Source of the DNA: Pseudomonas parafulva NBRC 16636 = DSM 17004
GTDB taxonomy: Bacteria > Pseudomonadota > Gammaproteobacteria > Pseudomonadales > Pseudomonadaceae
Length of the DNA: 64,000 bases
Direction: 5' to 3'
Assembly (NCBI RefSeq): GCF_000730645.1
Contig: NZ_BBIU01000006.1
Span: forward strand, 1 to 64,000
Every line of letters starts with the position of its first letter. Position 1 is the first letter of the stretch. The notes under the pieces were generated by a model that worked only from the letters and a program-made list of their open reading frames with translations, did no database searches and was not told the origin of the DNA. The position numbers and the translations under genes are program-made. Shown here piece by piece: positions 27,796-37,538 of the stretch.

Positions 27796-28416
27796 ATGAG
27801 CATCGTTCGCAGCAAGATCTGCGGTATCACCCGCATCGAAGACGCGCTGGCGGCGGCAGAAGCCGGCGCCGATGCCATCGGCTTCGTGTTCTATGCCAAG
27901 AGCCCGCGCGCTGTAGACGTACGCCAGGCGCGGGCGATCATCGCCGAGCTGCCGCCGTTTGTGACCACGGTTGGGCTGTTCGTCAATGCATCGCGCTGCG
28001 AGCTGAGCGAGATCCTCGAAGTGGTACCGTTGGACCTGCTACAGTTCCACGGCGACGAAAGCCCGCAGGACTGTGCTGGCCACAATCGTCCATGGATCAA
28101 GGCATTGCGGGTGCGCCCGGGCGACGATCTGCAGGTGGCCTGCCAGCATTATGCTGCTGCCCAGGGCATCTTGCTGGACACCTATGTGCCAGGTATTCCG
28201 GGTGGCACGGGCGAGGCGTTCGACTGGTCCCTGGTGCCTGCCGGGCTCAACAAGCCGATCATCCTGGCAGGTGGGCTGTCCCCGGAAAACGTGGGGCAGG
28301 CCATTGCTCAGGTGCGCCCCTACGCCGTCGACGTCAGTGGCGGGGTAGAGCAGGCCAAGGGTATCAAGGACGCGGCAAAGATCGAGGCGTTCGTGCGCGC
28401 GGTGAAACAGGCTTGA
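27796..28416 (+). CDS. trpF: phosphoribosylanthranilate isomerase
   Basis: Third step of tryptophan synthesis, an Amadori rearrangement of phosphoribosylanthranilate. The 206-residue barrel has catalytic Cys9 in KICGITR, the phosphate loops [10 protein letters not shown] and AVDVSGGVE, and the catalytic Asp in [12 protein letters not shown] 27796 is used; the upstream GTG at 27775 would add residues not found in the family. As in other pseudomonads trpF is apart from trpA/trpB and precedes accD. Confidence 0.96.
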   Translation: MSIVRSKICGITRIEDALAAAEAGADAIGFVFYAKSPRAVDVRQARAIIAELPPFVTTVGLFVNASRCELSEILEVVPLDLLQFHGDESPQDCAGHNRPWIKALRVRPGDDLQVACQHYAAAQGILLDTYVPGIPGGTGEAFDWSLVPAGLNKPIILAGGLSPENVGQAIAQVRPYAVDVSGGVEQAKGIKDAAKIEAFVRAVKQA

Positions 28417-28452
28417 GCGGATGTGACGGCTGGCCGCGCGCCATCGTCCATA

Positions 28453-28487
28453 GCTATCGCGGCCCTGCGGGGCGGTCGCCCGATAGC
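28453..28487 (+). other. stem-loop after trpF
   Basis: GCTATCG (28453-28459) and CGATAGC (28481-28487) enclose a GC-rich loop region that can pair further. No U-run follows; it could be a REP-like 3' end structure. Confidence 0.4.
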
Positions 28488-28510
28488 GGGCGGTCAATCG
28501 ACTTTTCAAC

Positions 28511-28549
28511 GGGGCAGTGCCGTGGGTAATACCCGACGGCCGCTGCCCC
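28511..28549 (+). other. long hairpin in the accD leader
   Basis: GGGGCAG, GCCGT and GGGT pair in order with ACCC, ACGGC and CTGCCCC around a 3-nt loop, giving 16 base pairs with small bulges. There is no U-run. It lies 86 nt before accD and is a candidate leader structure. Confidence 0.5.
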
Positions 28550-28634
28550 AGCGTTTCAAACAAGCATTTGAGTTCAAAGGGCAGGGCAGGCCGGCCACGC
28601 TGGCCCCCACCCGCCGATACTGGAGAAAGAAAGC

Positions 28635-29528
28635 ATGAGCAACTGGTTAGTCGACAAACTGATCCCTTCGATCATGCGTTCCGAGGTGAAGAAGAGCTCG
28701 GTGCCTGAAGGCCTGTGGCACAAGTGCCCAGCCTGTGAGGCCGTGCTGTATCGTCCGGAGCTGGAAAAAACCCTCGACGTCTGCCCCAAGTGCAACCACC
28801 ACATGCGCATTGGCGCCCGTGCACGCATTGATATTTTCCTCGATGCCGAAGGCCGCGCCGAATTGGGCGCCGATCTGGAGCCGGTTGACCGCCTTAAATT
28901 CCGTGACGGCAAGAAGTACAAGGACCGCCTGACCGGGGCCCAGAAGCAGACCGGTGAGAAAGACGCACTGATCTCCATGAGCGGCACCCTGATGGGCATG
29001 CCGATCGTGGTCAGCGCCTTCGAATTCTCGTTCATGGGCGGTTCCATGGGTGCTGTGGTGGGCGAGCGTTTCGTGCGGGCAGCCAACTATGCCCTGGAGC
29101 ACCGCTGCCCGATGGTCTGCTTCTCGGCATCGGGCGGTGCCCGCATGCAGGAGGCACTTATCTCGCTGATGCAGATGGCCAAGACCTCGGCGGTACTGGC
29201 CCGTCTTCGCGAAGAAGGCATCCCGTTCATCTCGGTGCTCACCGACCCGGTGTATGGCGGTGTGTCGGCCAGCTTGGCGATGCTGGGCGATGTCATTGTT
29301 GGCGAGCCAAAAGCGCTGATCGGCTTCGCCGGCCCTCGTGTGATCGAGCAGACCGTGCGCGAGAAACTGCCAGAAGGCTTCCAGCGCAGCGAGTTCCTGC
29401 TGGAGCATGGTGCAATCGACTTGATCATCTCCCGCGGCGACCTGCGCCCACGCCTCGCCCGTCTGCTGGCGCAGATGACCGGCCAGGCCACCCCTGAACA
29501 AGCGCTTGAGGCGGCTGCTGTCGCGTGA
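28635..29528 (+). CDS. accD: acetyl-CoA carboxylase carboxyltransferase subunit beta
   Basis: Forms with AccA the transferase that moves the carboxyl group from biotin to acetyl-CoA, giving malonyl-CoA for fatty acid synthesis. The 297-residue protein has the N-terminal zinc ribbon (Cys31, Cys34, Cys50, Cys53) and a crotonase-like transferase core with [11 protein letters not shown] and [12 protein letters not shown]. The last base of its stop is the first base of the folC ATG, so translation is coupled. GGAGAAAG precedes the start. Confidence 0.97.
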   Translation: MSNWLVDKLIPSIMRSEVKKSSVPEGLWHKCPACEAVLYRPELEKTLDVCPKCNHHMRIGARARIDIFLDAEGRAELGADLEPVDRLKFRDGKKYKDRLTGAQKQTGEKDALISMSGTLMGMPIVVSAFEFSFMGGSMGAVVGERFVRAANYALEHRCPMVCFSASGGARMQEALISLMQMAKTSAVLARLREEGIPFISVLTDPVYGGVSASLAMLGDVIVGEPKALIGFAGPRVIEQTVREKLPEGFQRSEFLLEHGAIDLIISRGDLRPRLARLLAQMTGQATPEQALEAAAVA

Positions 29529-30835
29529 TGACACAACGATCCCTGGGCGAGTGGCTCGCCTATCTCGAGCAGTTGCACCCGTCGGCCATCGACATGGGCC
29601 TGGAACGCTCGCAAGCGGTATTTGCCCGCTTGGCGCTGGGCAAGCTGGCACCGCGGGTGGTAACGGTAACCGGCACCAACGGCAAGGGGTCAACCTGCGC
29701 CTTTGTCGCATCGTTGCTGCGTACCCAGGGGCTGAAGGTAGGGGTATACAGTTCGCCGCACCTGCTCCGTTACAACGAGCGGGTCGTCATCGACGCCCAG
29801 GAAGCCAGCGACGCGCAGTTGTGTGAAGCGTTCGCGGCTGTGGAAGCAGCGCGGGGCGACACCTCCCTGACTTACTTTGAAATGGGCACCCTGGCCGCGT
29901 TCTGGTTGTTCCGCCAGTCGCAGCTGGATGCCGTAGTGCTCGAAGTTGGCCTGGGTGGGCGCCTGGATACGGTCAACGTGGTGGATGCAGACCTTGCGCT
30001 GGTGACCAGTATCGGCGTTGACCATGTTGATTACCTGGGGGATACCCGCGAGTTGGTGGCCTTTGAAAAGGCCGGCATCTTCCGTGCTGCCAAGCCGGCC
30101 GTGTGTGGTGATCTCGATCCCCCACAGCCGTTGTTGGACAAGGCCGCCGAGTTGGGCGCGCCGCTGCTGCTGCGCGGTCGGGACTTCGACCTGGGCGTCG
30201 CAGAGGATGGCTGGCGCTGGCGCGGCACCACTGCTGAGGGTACCCAGGTAGCATTGGATGGCTTACCGCTGCTCGACTTGCCCATGGAGAACGCGGCGCT
30301 TGCCTTGCAGGCCTACCTGCTGACAGGCCTGCCTTGGGATGGCGCGGTGATCCGCCAGGCGCTGCTCGCTACACGCATCACCGGGCGGCTGGACCGTCGC
30401 ACAGTCAGTTGGCAGGGTAGGCAGGTGGAGTTGCTGCTGGATGTCGGGCATAACCCGCATGCCGCCCAGTACCTGGCCCGTCGCCTGGCAGCCCGGCCCC
30501 TGGCCGGTCGCCGCCTGGCGGTGTTCGGGCTGCTTGCCGACAAGGACCTGGAGGGCGTTGTGGCGCCTCTGCACGGGCTGGTAGACGACTGGGCGGTTGC
30601 CCCGCTCGCTACCCCGCGTAGCAGGCCAGCTGCAGCGTTGGCTGCGGCACTGACGAACCTCGGCGCAGCCGTGCAGTCCTATGCCAGTGTCGACGCTGCC
30701 CTTGAGGGGCAGTGCGCGAAGGCCCAGGCAGGTGATCAGGTACTGCTGTTCGGTTCGTTTTTCTGTGTTGCCCAGGCGTTGGAATGGCTGGAGCGACGCG
30801 CCCAGGAGGGTGGAATAGATGGCAGTGCTGGATAA
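29528..30835 (+). CDS. folC: dihydrofolate synthase / folylpolyglutamate synthase
   Basis: Adds glutamate to dihydropteroate and then extends the glutamate tail of folates, with ATP. The 435-residue Mur-ligase-fold protein shows the P-loop VTGTNGKGSTCAF, SSPHLLRYNERV and the C-terminal DVGHNPHAAQYLARRL. It starts within the accD stop and its 3' end overlaps the next gene by 17 nt, so accD, folC and the SPOR gene form an operon. Confidence 0.96.
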   Translation: MTQRSLGEWLAYLEQLHPSAIDMGLERSQAVFARLALGKLAPRVVTVTGTNGKGSTCAFVASLLRTQGLKVGVYSSPHLLRYNERVVIDAQEASDAQLCEAFAAVEAARGDTSLTYFEMGTLAAFWLFRQSQLDAVVLEVGLGGRLDTVNVVDADLALVTSIGVDHVDYLGDTRELVAFEKAGIFRAAKPAVCGDLDPPQPLLDKAAELGAPLLLRGRDFDLGVAEDGWRWRGTTAEGTQVALDGLPLLDLPMENAALALQAYLLTGLPWDGAVIRQALLATRITGRLDRRTVSWQGRQVELLLDVGHNPHAAQYLARRLAARPLAGRRLAVFGLLADKDLEGVVAPLHGLVDDWAVAPLATPRSRPAAALAAALTNLGAAVQSYASVDAALEGQCAKAQAGDQVLLFGSFFCVAQALEWLERRAQEGGIDGSAG

Positions 30836-31481
30836 AGGAATGAAGCAGCGCATGATCGGTGCGCTGGTGCTGGTGGCGCTGGCAGTGATTTTTTTACCGA
30901 TGCTGTTTTCCCGCGAAGATGAGTTGCGCCAGGTGCATGTGGAGGCTCCACAGGCGCCGGCCATGCCTTCGCAGCCAGAGGTTAAGGTAGACCCTGTATC
31001 GGTGCCTGAGCCCCAGCCCGTCCCGGACGAAACGCAGCAGCCACCCGTGGTCGTCGATGAGTCCACGGCGCCTGCCAGTGCGCCGCGCCAGCCCATCACG
31101 CCTTCTGTGCAGGCACCGGCGCAAGCTCCAGTGCCTGCCACTGCAAAGCCTGAGCCCAAGGCGCCCGCTTCGGCAGCGCCAGCCGCCACGGCTTCCAAGC
31201 CAGTGCCAGGGGCTGCGCCCTCCAAGATCGACGTGAACGGGTTGCCGGTCAGTTGGTCCATCCAGTTGGCGAGCCTGTCCAACCGCGCAGGGGCGGAGAA
31301 GCTTCAGCAGACCTTGCGCAGCCAGGGATACAACGCCTATATCCGCGCAGCGGGTGGGCTGAACCGTGTGTTCGTTGGCCCGTTGATCGAGCGTGCCGAG
31401 GCCGAGCGTACTCGCGACGCCATAAACCGTCAGAACAGCCTCAAGGGCATTGTGGTGCGGTTCCAGCCTGAGCGTGGTTGA
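30819..31481 (+). CDS. SPOR-domain inner-membrane protein (DedD-like)
   Basis: A 220-residue protein with a short cytoplasmic start, one membrane segment (about 11-28), a long Pro/Ala-rich periplasmic linker and a C-terminal SPOR domain (about 145-218) beginning SWSIQLASLSNRAGAEKLQQ. SPOR domains bind denuded peptidoglycan at the septum; DedD in E. coli has this layout and this genome position after folC. An AGGAGGG site inside folC precedes ATG 30819. Confidence 0.88.
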   Translation: MAVLDKGMKQRMIGALVLVALAVIFLPMLFSREDELRQVHVEAPQAPAMPSQPEVKVDPVSVPEPQPVPDETQQPPVVVDESTAPASAPRQPITPSVQAPAQAPVPATAKPEPKAPASAAPAATASKPVPGAAPSKIDVNGLPVSWSIQLASLSNRAGAEKLQQTLRSQGYNAYIRAAGGLNRVFVGPLIERAEAERTRDAINRQNSLKGIVVRFQPERG

Positions 31482-31503
31482 TTTGCTTCAAGCTGTGCGG
31501 GTC

Positions 31504-31520
31504 GGGCCGCTTTGCGGCCC
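31504..31520 (+). other. short hairpin after the SPOR gene
   Basis: GGGCCGC-ttt-GCGGCCC is a perfect 7-bp stem with a 3-nt loop, without a U-run, in the 150-bp interval before cvpA. It may be a weak terminator or a 3' stabilising structure. Confidence 0.4.
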
Positions 31521-31633
31521 ATCGCGTGCTGCGCTCCCTCCTGCCGTGGTGGGCGGAATCGTCCGACATTCCGCTTAACCCCAGCCCGCCGCTCTGGTAA
31601 AATGCGCCGCCTCAAACGTCTGCAGGCAGCGCC

Positions 31634-32191
31634 GTGGCATTTACCCTGGTTGATTGGGCGATCATTGCGATCATCGCCGTCTCCACACTGATCAGTCTCA
31701 AGCGCGGCTTTGTCAAGGAAGCCCTGTCCCTGCTCATATGGATCGTTGCCGGTGCGGTCGCCTGGATGTTCGGCGGATCGCTGGCGGTGTATCTTGAAAG
31801 CTATATCCAGACGCCGTCGATGCGCGTCATTGCCGGCTGCGGCATACTTTTCGTGGCTACCCTGCTGGTCGGGGCAATGCTCAATTTCCTGGTCGGCGAG
31901 CTGATTCGTGTCACCGGGCTGTCGGGTACGGACCGTTTTCTGGGCATGGCTTTTGGCGCTGCCCGTGGGGCTTTGCTGGTAGTGGTGGCCATCGGGCTGC
32001 TGAGCCTGGGGCCAGTGCAACAAGACACCTGGTGGCAGGAGTCACGCCTGATACCACAGTTTTTGCTGGTCGCTGACTGGTCGAAAAACCTGATTCTAGG
32101 TTTCACCAGCCAGTGGATGTCCAGTGCCGGGGTCAGCACACCCGCTGACCTTCCGTTCAAGGAACAGTTGCTCGGGCCAGCCAGGCCTTGA
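31634..32191 (+). CDS. cvpA: CvpA-family membrane protein
   Basis: A 185-residue protein with about four membrane segments and the family start FTLVDWAIIAIIAVSTLISLKRGF. CvpA proteins are linked to colicin V production and envelope homeostasis, and are typically encoded directly before purF, as here (42-bp gap). The start is GTG 31634. A TGG-TAAAAT extended -10 element lies about 35 nt upstream, so it probably heads the cvpA-purF transcript. Confidence 0.93.
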   Translation: MAFTLVDWAIIAIIAVSTLISLKRGFVKEALSLLIWIVAGAVAWMFGGSLAVYLESYIQTPSMRVIAGCGILFVATLLVGAMLNFLVGELIRVTGLSGTDRFLGMAFGAARGALLVVVAIGLLSLGPVQQDTWWQESRLIPQFLLVADWSKNLILGFTSQWMSSAGVSTPADLPFKEQLLGPARP

Positions 32192-32233
32192 GGGCTTTTC
32201 ACTCAAGTTTCGTCAAAGTAGGGGTTGCGTCGC

Positions 32234-33739
32234 ATGTGTGGCATCGTCGGTATCGTCGGTAAGTCGAACGTCAATCAGGCGCTGTATGACGCGCTTACGG
32301 TCCTCCAGCACCGCGGCCAGGACGCTGCCGGTATCGTGACCAGCCATGACGGCCGGTTGTTCCTGCGCAAGGATAATGGCCTGGTGCGCGATGTGTTCCA
32401 GCAGCGCCACATGCAGCGTCTGGTGGGCACCATCGGCATCGGCCACGTGCGCTACCCCACTGCGGGCAGCTCGACTTCGGCCGAAGCCCAGCCGTTCTAC
32501 GTCAACTCGCCGTACGGCATCACCCTGGCCCACAACGGCAACCTCACCAACGTCGAGCAGTTGGCGAAGGAGATCTACGAGTCGGACCTGCGCCACGTCA
32601 ACACCAATTCCGATTCGGAAGTGCTGCTCAACGTGTTCGCCCATGAGCTCGCAGTGCGTGGCAAGCTGCAGCCTACCGAAGAAGACGTGTTCGCGGCCGT
32701 GTCCCATGTGCACAGCCGCTGCGTGGGCGGTTATGCCGTGGTGGCGATGATCACCGGTTACGGCATCGTCGGCTTCCGCGACCCCAACGGCATTCGCCCG
32801 GTGGTGTTCGGCCAGCGTCACACCGACGAAGGCGTCGAGTACATGATCGCCTCCGAAAGCGTGGCCCTGGACGTGCTTGGCTTTACCCTCATTCGCGACC
32901 TGGCACCGGGTGAAGCGGTTTACATCACCGAAGATGGCCGCCTGTACACCAAGCAGTGCGCCGAGGCGCCAAAGCTGCAGCCTTGCATCTTCGAGCACGT
33001 GTACCTGGCCCGCCCGGATTCCATCATGGACGGTGTATCGGTGTACAAGGCGCGCCTGCGCATGGGTGAAAAACTCGCGGAAAAAATCCAGCGCGAGCGC
33101 CCTGAACATGACATCGACGTGGTCATCCCGATCCCTGACACCAGCCGTACTGCCGCCCTGGAACTGGCCAAGCACCTGGGCGTGAAGTTCCGTGAAGGCT
33201 TCGTCAAGAACCGTTACATCGGCCGTACCTTCATCATGCCCGGCCAGGCGGCCCGCAAGAAATCGGTTCGCCAGAAGCTCAATGCCATCGAGCTGGAATT
33301 CCGCGGCAAGAACGTCATGCTGGTCGATGACTCGATCGTACGTGGTACCACCTGCAAGCAGATCATCCAGATGGCGCGCGAAGCCGGGGCCAAGAATGTG
33401 TACTTCTGCTCTGCAGCGCCTGCTGTTCGCTACCCCAACGTCTACGGCATCGACATGCCGAGCGCTCACGAACTGATCGCCCACAACCGTACCACCGAGC
33501 AGGTGGCCGAGTTGATCGGTGCCGATTGGCTGATCTATCAGGACCTGCCGGACCTGATCGATTCGGTCGGTGGCGGCAAGATCAAGATCGAGCATTTCGA
33601 TTGCGCGGTATTCAACGGTGAGTACGTCACCGGCGATATCGACGAAGCCTACCTTGACCGCATCGAGCAGGCCCGTAACGACCTGGCCAAGGTCAAGACC
33701 CAGGCTGTCAGCGCAATCATCGACCTCTATAACAACTGA
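32234..33739 (+). CDS. purF: amidophosphoribosyltransferase
   Basis: First committed step of purine synthesis: glutamine-dependent conversion of PRPP to phosphoribosylamine. The 501-residue protein begins Met-Cys-Gly-Ile-Val-Gly, so Cys2 becomes the N-terminal nucleophile of the glutaminase half after Met removal. The phosphoribosyltransferase half has the PRPP motif [16 protein letters not shown] 32234 is fixed by the Cys2 rule; an upstream TTG at 32225 would be incompatible. metZ follows after 17 bp. Confidence 0.97.
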   Translation: MCGIVGIVGKSNVNQALYDALTVLQHRGQDAAGIVTSHDGRLFLRKDNGLVRDVFQQRHMQRLVGTIGIGHVRYPTAGSSTSAEAQPFYVNSPYGITLAHNGNLTNVEQLAKEIYESDLRHVNTNSDSEVLLNVFAHELAVRGKLQPTEEDVFAAVSHVHSRCVGGYAVVAMITGYGIVGFRDPNGIRPVVFGQRHTDEGVEYMIASESVALDVLGFTLIRDLAPGEAVYITEDGRLYTKQCAEAPKLQPCIFEHVYLARPDSIMDGVSVYKARLRMGEKLAEKIQRERPEHDIDVVIPIPDTSRTAALELAKHLGVKFREGFVKNRYIGRTFIMPGQAARKKSVRQKLNAIELEFRGKNVMLVDDSIVRGTTCKQIIQMAREAGAKNVYFCSAAPAVRYPNVYGIDMPSAHELIAHNRTTEQVAELIGADWLIYQDLPDLIDSVGGGKIKIEHFDCAVFNGEYVTGDIDEAYLDRIEQARNDLAKVKTQAVSAIIDLYNN

Positions 33740-33756
33740 TTTCAGGGAGCGATGGC

Positions 33757-34968
33757 ATGACCGATCAATGGGATGCCGGGCGACTGGACAGCGATCTGGA
33801 GGGTGTCGGTTTTGACACCCTGGCGGTGCGCGCCGGTCAAAACCGTTCACCGGAGGCTGAGCACAGCGAAGCGCTGTTCCTCACCTCCAGCTATGTGTTC
33901 CGCACGGCGGCCGACGCTGCCGCCCGGTTCGCTGGCGAGACACCGGGCAATGTCTACTCGCGCTATACCAACCCGTCGGTGCGTGCCTTCGAGGAACGGC
34001 TAGCGGCCATGGAGGGCGCCGAGCAGGCCGTGGCAACCTCTACCGGCATGGCCTCTATCCTGGCCGTGGTGATGTCGCTGTGCAGTGCCGGTGACCACGT
34101 GCTGGTGTCGCAAAGCGTATTCGGCTCCACCATCAGCCTGTTCGAGAAGTACTTCAAACGCTTCGGCTTGCAGGTGGACTACGTACCATTGGTGGATCTT
34201 TCCGGTTGGGACGCGGCCATCAAGGCCAATACCAAGCTGTTGATCGTTGAATCGCCTTCAAACCCCTTGGCTGAACTGGTCGACATCGCTGCCCTCAGCG
34301 AGATCGCCCACGCCAAAGGCGCCATGCTGGTGGTGGACAACTGCTTCAGCACACCGGCATTGCAGCAGCCATTGAAGCTAGGTGCCGACATCGTGTTCCA
34401 TTCGGCCACCAAGTTTATTGATGGCCAGGGCCGTTGCATGGGCGGGGCGGTGGCCGGCCGTGCCGAGCAGATGAAGGAAGTGGTGGGTTTCCTGCGCACT
34501 GCAGGCCCGACACTGAGCCCGTTCAACGCCTGGATCTTCACCAAGGGGTTGGAGACCTTGCGCCTGCGCATGCGCGCGCACTGTGAAAGCGCTCAGGCAT
34601 TGGCCGAGTGGCTGGAACAGCAGGACGGCATCGAGAAGGTGCACTACGCTGGCCTCCCGAGCCACCCGCAACACGAACTGGCCAAACGCCAGATGAGCGG
34701 TTTCGGTGCGGTGGTCAGCTTCGAGGTCAAGGGTGGCAAGGAAGGCGCCTGGCGCTTCATCGATGCCACCCGGATGGTGTCCATCACCACCAACCTGGGC
34801 GATAGCAAAACCACCATCGCGCACCCGGCTACCACCTCCCACGGGCGTTTGACGCCGCAGGAACGTGAGGCGGCGGGCATCCGCGACAGCCTGATCCGGG
34901 TTGCGGTGGGCCTGGAAGACGTGGCCGACCTGCAGGCTGACCTGGCGCGTGGGCTGGCGGTGTTGTAA
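33757..34968 (+). CDS. metZ: O-succinylhomoserine sulfhydrylase
   Basis: A PLP enzyme making homocysteine directly from O-succinylhomoserine and sulfide, the route used in Pseudomonas. The 403-residue Cys/Met-metabolism enzyme has [22 protein letters not shown], the VDNCFSTP aspartate region and the PLP lysine in [12 protein letters not shown]. It is 17 bp downstream of purF and its stop overlaps the start of the SDR gene by one base. Confidence 0.94.
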   Translation: MTDQWDAGRLDSDLEGVGFDTLAVRAGQNRSPEAEHSEALFLTSSYVFRTAADAAARFAGETPGNVYSRYTNPSVRAFEERLAAMEGAEQAVATSTGMASILAVVMSLCSAGDHVLVSQSVFGSTISLFEKYFKRFGLQVDYVPLVDLSGWDAAIKANTKLLIVESPSNPLAELVDIAALSEIAHAKGAMLVVDNCFSTPALQQPLKLGADIVFHSATKFIDGQGRCMGGAVAGRAEQMKEVVGFLRTAGPTLSPFNAWIFTKGLETLRLRMRAHCESAQALAEWLEQQDGIEKVHYAGLPSHPQHELAKRQMSGFGAVVSFEVKGGKEGAWRFIDATRMVSITTNLGDSKTTIAHPATTSHGRLTPQEREAAGIRDSLIRVAVGLEDVADLQADLARGLAVL

Positions 34969-35738
34969 TGGAAATCAGCGGTGCTCCCCCCGGCCATAAT
35001 GGCCGTGTTGCCCTGGTTACCGGTGCCGCTCGCGGCATCGGCCTGGGTATTGCCGCCTGGTTGATCTGCGAAGGTTGGCAGGTGGTGCTCAGCGACGTGG
35101 ACCGGCCACGGGGCGCCAAGGTGGCCAAGGCACTTGGGGACAACGCCTGGTTCATCACAATGGATGTGGCAGACGAGGCACAGGTGAGCGCCGGCGTGTC
35201 CCAGGTCCTGGGGCAGTTTGGCCGTCTGGATGCGCTGGTGTGCAACGCGGCTATTGCCAACCCGCACAACCAGACCCTGGAAAGCCTGAGCCTTGCCCAA
35301 TGGAACCGGGTACTGGCGGTGAACCTGAGCGGCGCCATGCTGTTGGCCAAGCACTGTGCCCCGTACCTGCGCGCGCACAATGGGGCAATCGTCAACCTGG
35401 CGTCGACCAGGGCCAGGCAGTCCGAGCCTGACACCGAGGCTTACGCCGCAAGCAAAGGCGGCCTGGTTGCGCTTACCCATGCTCTGGCTATCAGCCTGGG
35501 CCCGGAAATACGCGTCAATGCGGTAAGCCCCGGCTGGATTGACGCCCGCGATCCCTCCCAGCGCCGTGCCGAGCCACTGACCGAGGCAGACCACGCCCAA
35601 CACCCGTCCGGCAAGGTAGGGGCGGTCGAGGATGTGGCCGCGCTGGTGGCCTGGCTGCTGTCACGCCAGGCGGCGTTCGTCACCGGGCAGGAGTTCGTGG
35701 TTGACGGCGGCATGACCCGCAAGATGATTTACGCCTAG
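34968..35738 (+). CDS. short-chain dehydrogenase/reductase
   Basis: A 256-residue SDR with the cofactor loop [13 protein letters not shown] (about 17-29), NAA motif (CNAAIANP), catalytic Ser (NLAST) and Tyr-x3-Lys (EAYAASKGG), and the C-terminal VDGG. Asp after the second strand (LSDVDRP) suggests NAD rather than NADP. Substrate unknown. It follows metZ directly in what is a conserved Pseudomonas arrangement. Confidence 0.9.
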   Translation: MEISGAPPGHNGRVALVTGAARGIGLGIAAWLICEGWQVVLSDVDRPRGAKVAKALGDNAWFITMDVADEAQVSAGVSQVLGQFGRLDALVCNAAIANPHNQTLESLSLAQWNRVLAVNLSGAMLLAKHCAPYLRAHNGAIVNLASTRARQSEPDTEAYAASKGGLVALTHALAISLGPEIRVNAVSPGWIDARDPSQRRAEPLTEADHAQHPSGKVGAVEDVAALVAWLLSRQAAFVTGQEFVVDGGMTRKMIYA

Positions 35739-35783
35739 TGGGGTTGGCAGCTTTCATTCTTGAGAAAAAAACCAATGGGGCTA

Positions 35784-35812
35784 TTGACTTAGCTTCATCA
35801 CCTGCGTAAATT
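35784..35812 (+). promoter_or_regulatory. promoter of the tRNA-Val/Asp cluster
   Basis: TTGACT (35784-35789), a 17-nt spacer and TAAATT (35807-35812), followed by a GC-rich discriminator. It lies about 40 nt before tRNA-Val. Confidence 0.7.
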
Positions 35813-35853
35813 TCGCGGCCTCAGCGAAGCAAACGCAACAGGCAACATCGCGA

Positions 35854-35929
35854 GGGTGATTAGCTCAGCCGGGAGAGCATCTGCCTTACAAGCAGAGGGT
35901 CGGCGGTTCGATCCCGTCATCACCCACCA
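35854..35929 (+). tRNA. tRNA-Val (TAC)
   Basis: 76 nt with acceptor GGGTGAT/ATCACCC, anticodon loop CTTACAA giving TAC, and encoded CCA. Confidence 0.97.
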
Positions 35930-35995
35930 CTTCCTGAGAAGTTCCTGACGCTTCAGGTTTCGCAAGAGGCCTAACGCCAGAGAGGAACGCACTGC

Positions 35996-36072
35996 GCAGC
36001 GGTAGTTCAGTCGGTTAGAATACCGGCCTGTCACGCCGGGGGTCGCGGGTTCGAGTCCCGTCCGCTGCGCCA
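35996..36072 (+). tRNA. tRNA-Asp (GTC), copy 1
   Basis: 77 nt with anticodon loop CTGTCAC giving GTC, acceptor GCAGCGG/CCGCTGC and encoded CCA. Confidence 0.97.
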
Positions 36073-36172
36073 TTTTCCAGTACCAGATGGGTGCTTTGCA
36101 CCGGTCTGAAGCCACAAGGCCAAGCGCCTTGGGCTGATCCCAGTTTCAATCGGGCGCAAGCCTGAACGATAC

Positions 36173-36249
36173 GCAGCGGTAGTTCAGTCGGTTAGAATAC
36201 CGGCCTGTCACGCCGGGGGTCGCGGGTTCGAGTCCCGTCCGCTGCGCCA
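36173..36249 (+). tRNA. tRNA-Asp (GTC), copy 2
   Basis: Identical to copy 1; 100 nt of spacer separates the two. Confidence 0.97.
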
Positions 36250-36290
36250 TCTTCGCCCAGAGGCCCCATGAACGCCTCTAAGCAACGTGA

Positions 36291-36314
36291 AAGCGACCTT
36301 TGGGTCGCTTTTTT
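36291..36314 (+). terminator. terminator of the tRNA-Val/Asp cluster
   Basis: AAGCGACC (36291-36298) pairs with GGTCGCTT (36303-36310), followed by TTTTTT. Confidence 0.9.
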
Positions 36315-36445
36315 CGTTTATGGGGCTGGCTGCAGGCTTTATGCACCTTTACCGAAACCTGACCAAGTCTTCACCCTTCAGCGGTTCCAGTGCCTGCCCG
36401 CTGTGTTGCACAATAGGCACCCTGTCGAGATACCCGGAATCCGCA

Positions 36446-37270
36446 ATGACCAGATCTTCCGTCTTTGCTGCGCTCGGGCTGGCCGTTGTGCTGGCCGGTG
36501 TGGCCGGTTGCACGTCGAAAAAGGCTGCTGTGTACGAGCATGAGAACTTTGACGACTCGGGCACGTTCTCGCGCAGCTTTCCGGTAGGCGATGCCAGCTC
36601 GTGCGAGGCGGCGCGAAGGGCGCTGCTGAGCCAGGGCTATATCATCACCAGCAGTGGCGCGAACCAGGTGGTGGGCAACAAGAGCTTTCAGCAGAACAGC
36701 GATAACCACCTGCAGATCAGCTTCAACGTCACCTGTGCCCCGGATGCCAGTGACGACCAGCACTCCACCATGTTCGCCAACGCCCTGCAGGATCGGTATG
36801 CCCTGAAAAAGTCCAATACCTCCGCAAGCCTGGGTGTTGGGGTATTGGGTTCTGTGTCGATGCCGATCGGGTCCAGTGACGATTCGATGGTGAAGGTGGC
36901 AAGCGAGACGGTCACGGCTGCGCAGTTCTATGACCGCTATTTTGCCCTGGTAGAAAGCTACCTGCCCAAACCCAAACCCAAGCCCGCCAAGGTCAGCAAG
37001 GCCAAAGCGGAGGAAGCGCCGGTGAAGGCTGAAAAACCAGCGGTTGTTCTGGGCCTGCCTGAGCAGCCTGCGGCGCCCGCCGCTGCGCCAGCGTCATTGC
37101 AGGAGGCAGCGCCTGCTGCGCCGGCGAGCGAGCCGGTAAACCCGCCGGCAGCGGTGCCTGCGGCGGATGATACCCAAGGGTCGCAGCCGGTGGCTCCGCC
37201 GGCTGAAACCACGCCCATCGAGGTGCAGCCTGCGGTCGAGCCAGTCGAGGCGACAACGCCAGCCCAGTGA
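36446..37270 (+). CDS. DUF2242-like lipoprotein with Ala/Pro-rich tail
   Basis: A 274-residue protein with a lipoprotein signal peptide ending in Val-Ala-Gly-Cys (about residue 22). A folded part (about 30-170) contains SSCEAARRALLSQGYIITS, as in DUF2242 lipoproteins of unknown function. From about residue 170 comes a Lys/Pro stretch (PKPKPKPAK) and then a 100-residue low-complexity Ala/Pro/Glu tail that might span the periplasm or contact peptidoglycan. ATG 36446 is the lipoprotein start; the longer frame from 36287 runs into the tRNA terminator. Confidence 0.85.
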   Translation: MTRSSVFAALGLAVVLAGVAGCTSKKAAVYEHENFDDSGTFSRSFPVGDASSCEAARRALLSQGYIITSSGANQVVGNKSFQQNSDNHLQISFNVTCAPDASDDQHSTMFANALQDRYALKKSNTSASLGVGVLGSVSMPIGSSDDSMVKVASETVTAAQFYDRYFALVESYLPKPKPKPAKVSKAKAEEAPVKAEKPAVVLGLPEQPAAPAAAPASLQEAAPAAPASEPVNPPAAVPAADDTQGSQPVAPPAETTPIEVQPAVEPVEATTPAQ

Positions 37271-37451
37271 TGCTGGCTAGTTGTGGCTCAGCACGGCAGT
37301 CCGCGCACATGCCCGGTTACAGACGGCCTGCGATAAGTTTTTGAACACCTGCTACGTTTATCTCTCAAACGCTTGTCATCATTTCTTCATCCCACCTGCT
37401 TAGGTTGAAGACGGCACCGACACAGACATCATGAGAACAGGACGCAGAGCT

Positions 37452-37538
37452 ATGGACGACTATCAGGAAGAACTTCTCGAATTCCAGGCGTATGAACTGG
37501 ACACCTCGGAACCGGCAGACGACGCCACCGAGCTTTAG
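37452..37538 (+). CDS. 28-codon acidic small ORF
   Basis: ATG 37452 to TAG 37538 encodes 28 residues, mostly acidic (Asp/Glu-rich, one Phe, two Tyr, no Lys or Arg). A weak AGGA-like site lies upstream. It converges on the AraC gene and overlaps that gene's stop by 4 bp. Codon use looks like coding sequence of this genome and the AT-richer upstream stretch could hold a promoter. I cannot assign a function and translation is unproven. Confidence 0.4.
   Translation: MDDYQEELLEFQAYELDTSEPADDATEL

Noticed and set aside
32213..33850. 545-codon open frame on the minus strand
   Set aside because: Antisense to purF, which has all catalytic motifs; no recognisable protein in the shadow frame.
36287..36445. 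N-terminal extension of the DUF2242-like lipoprotein
   Set aside because: It begins inside the tRNA terminator and would bury the lipoprotein signal peptide.
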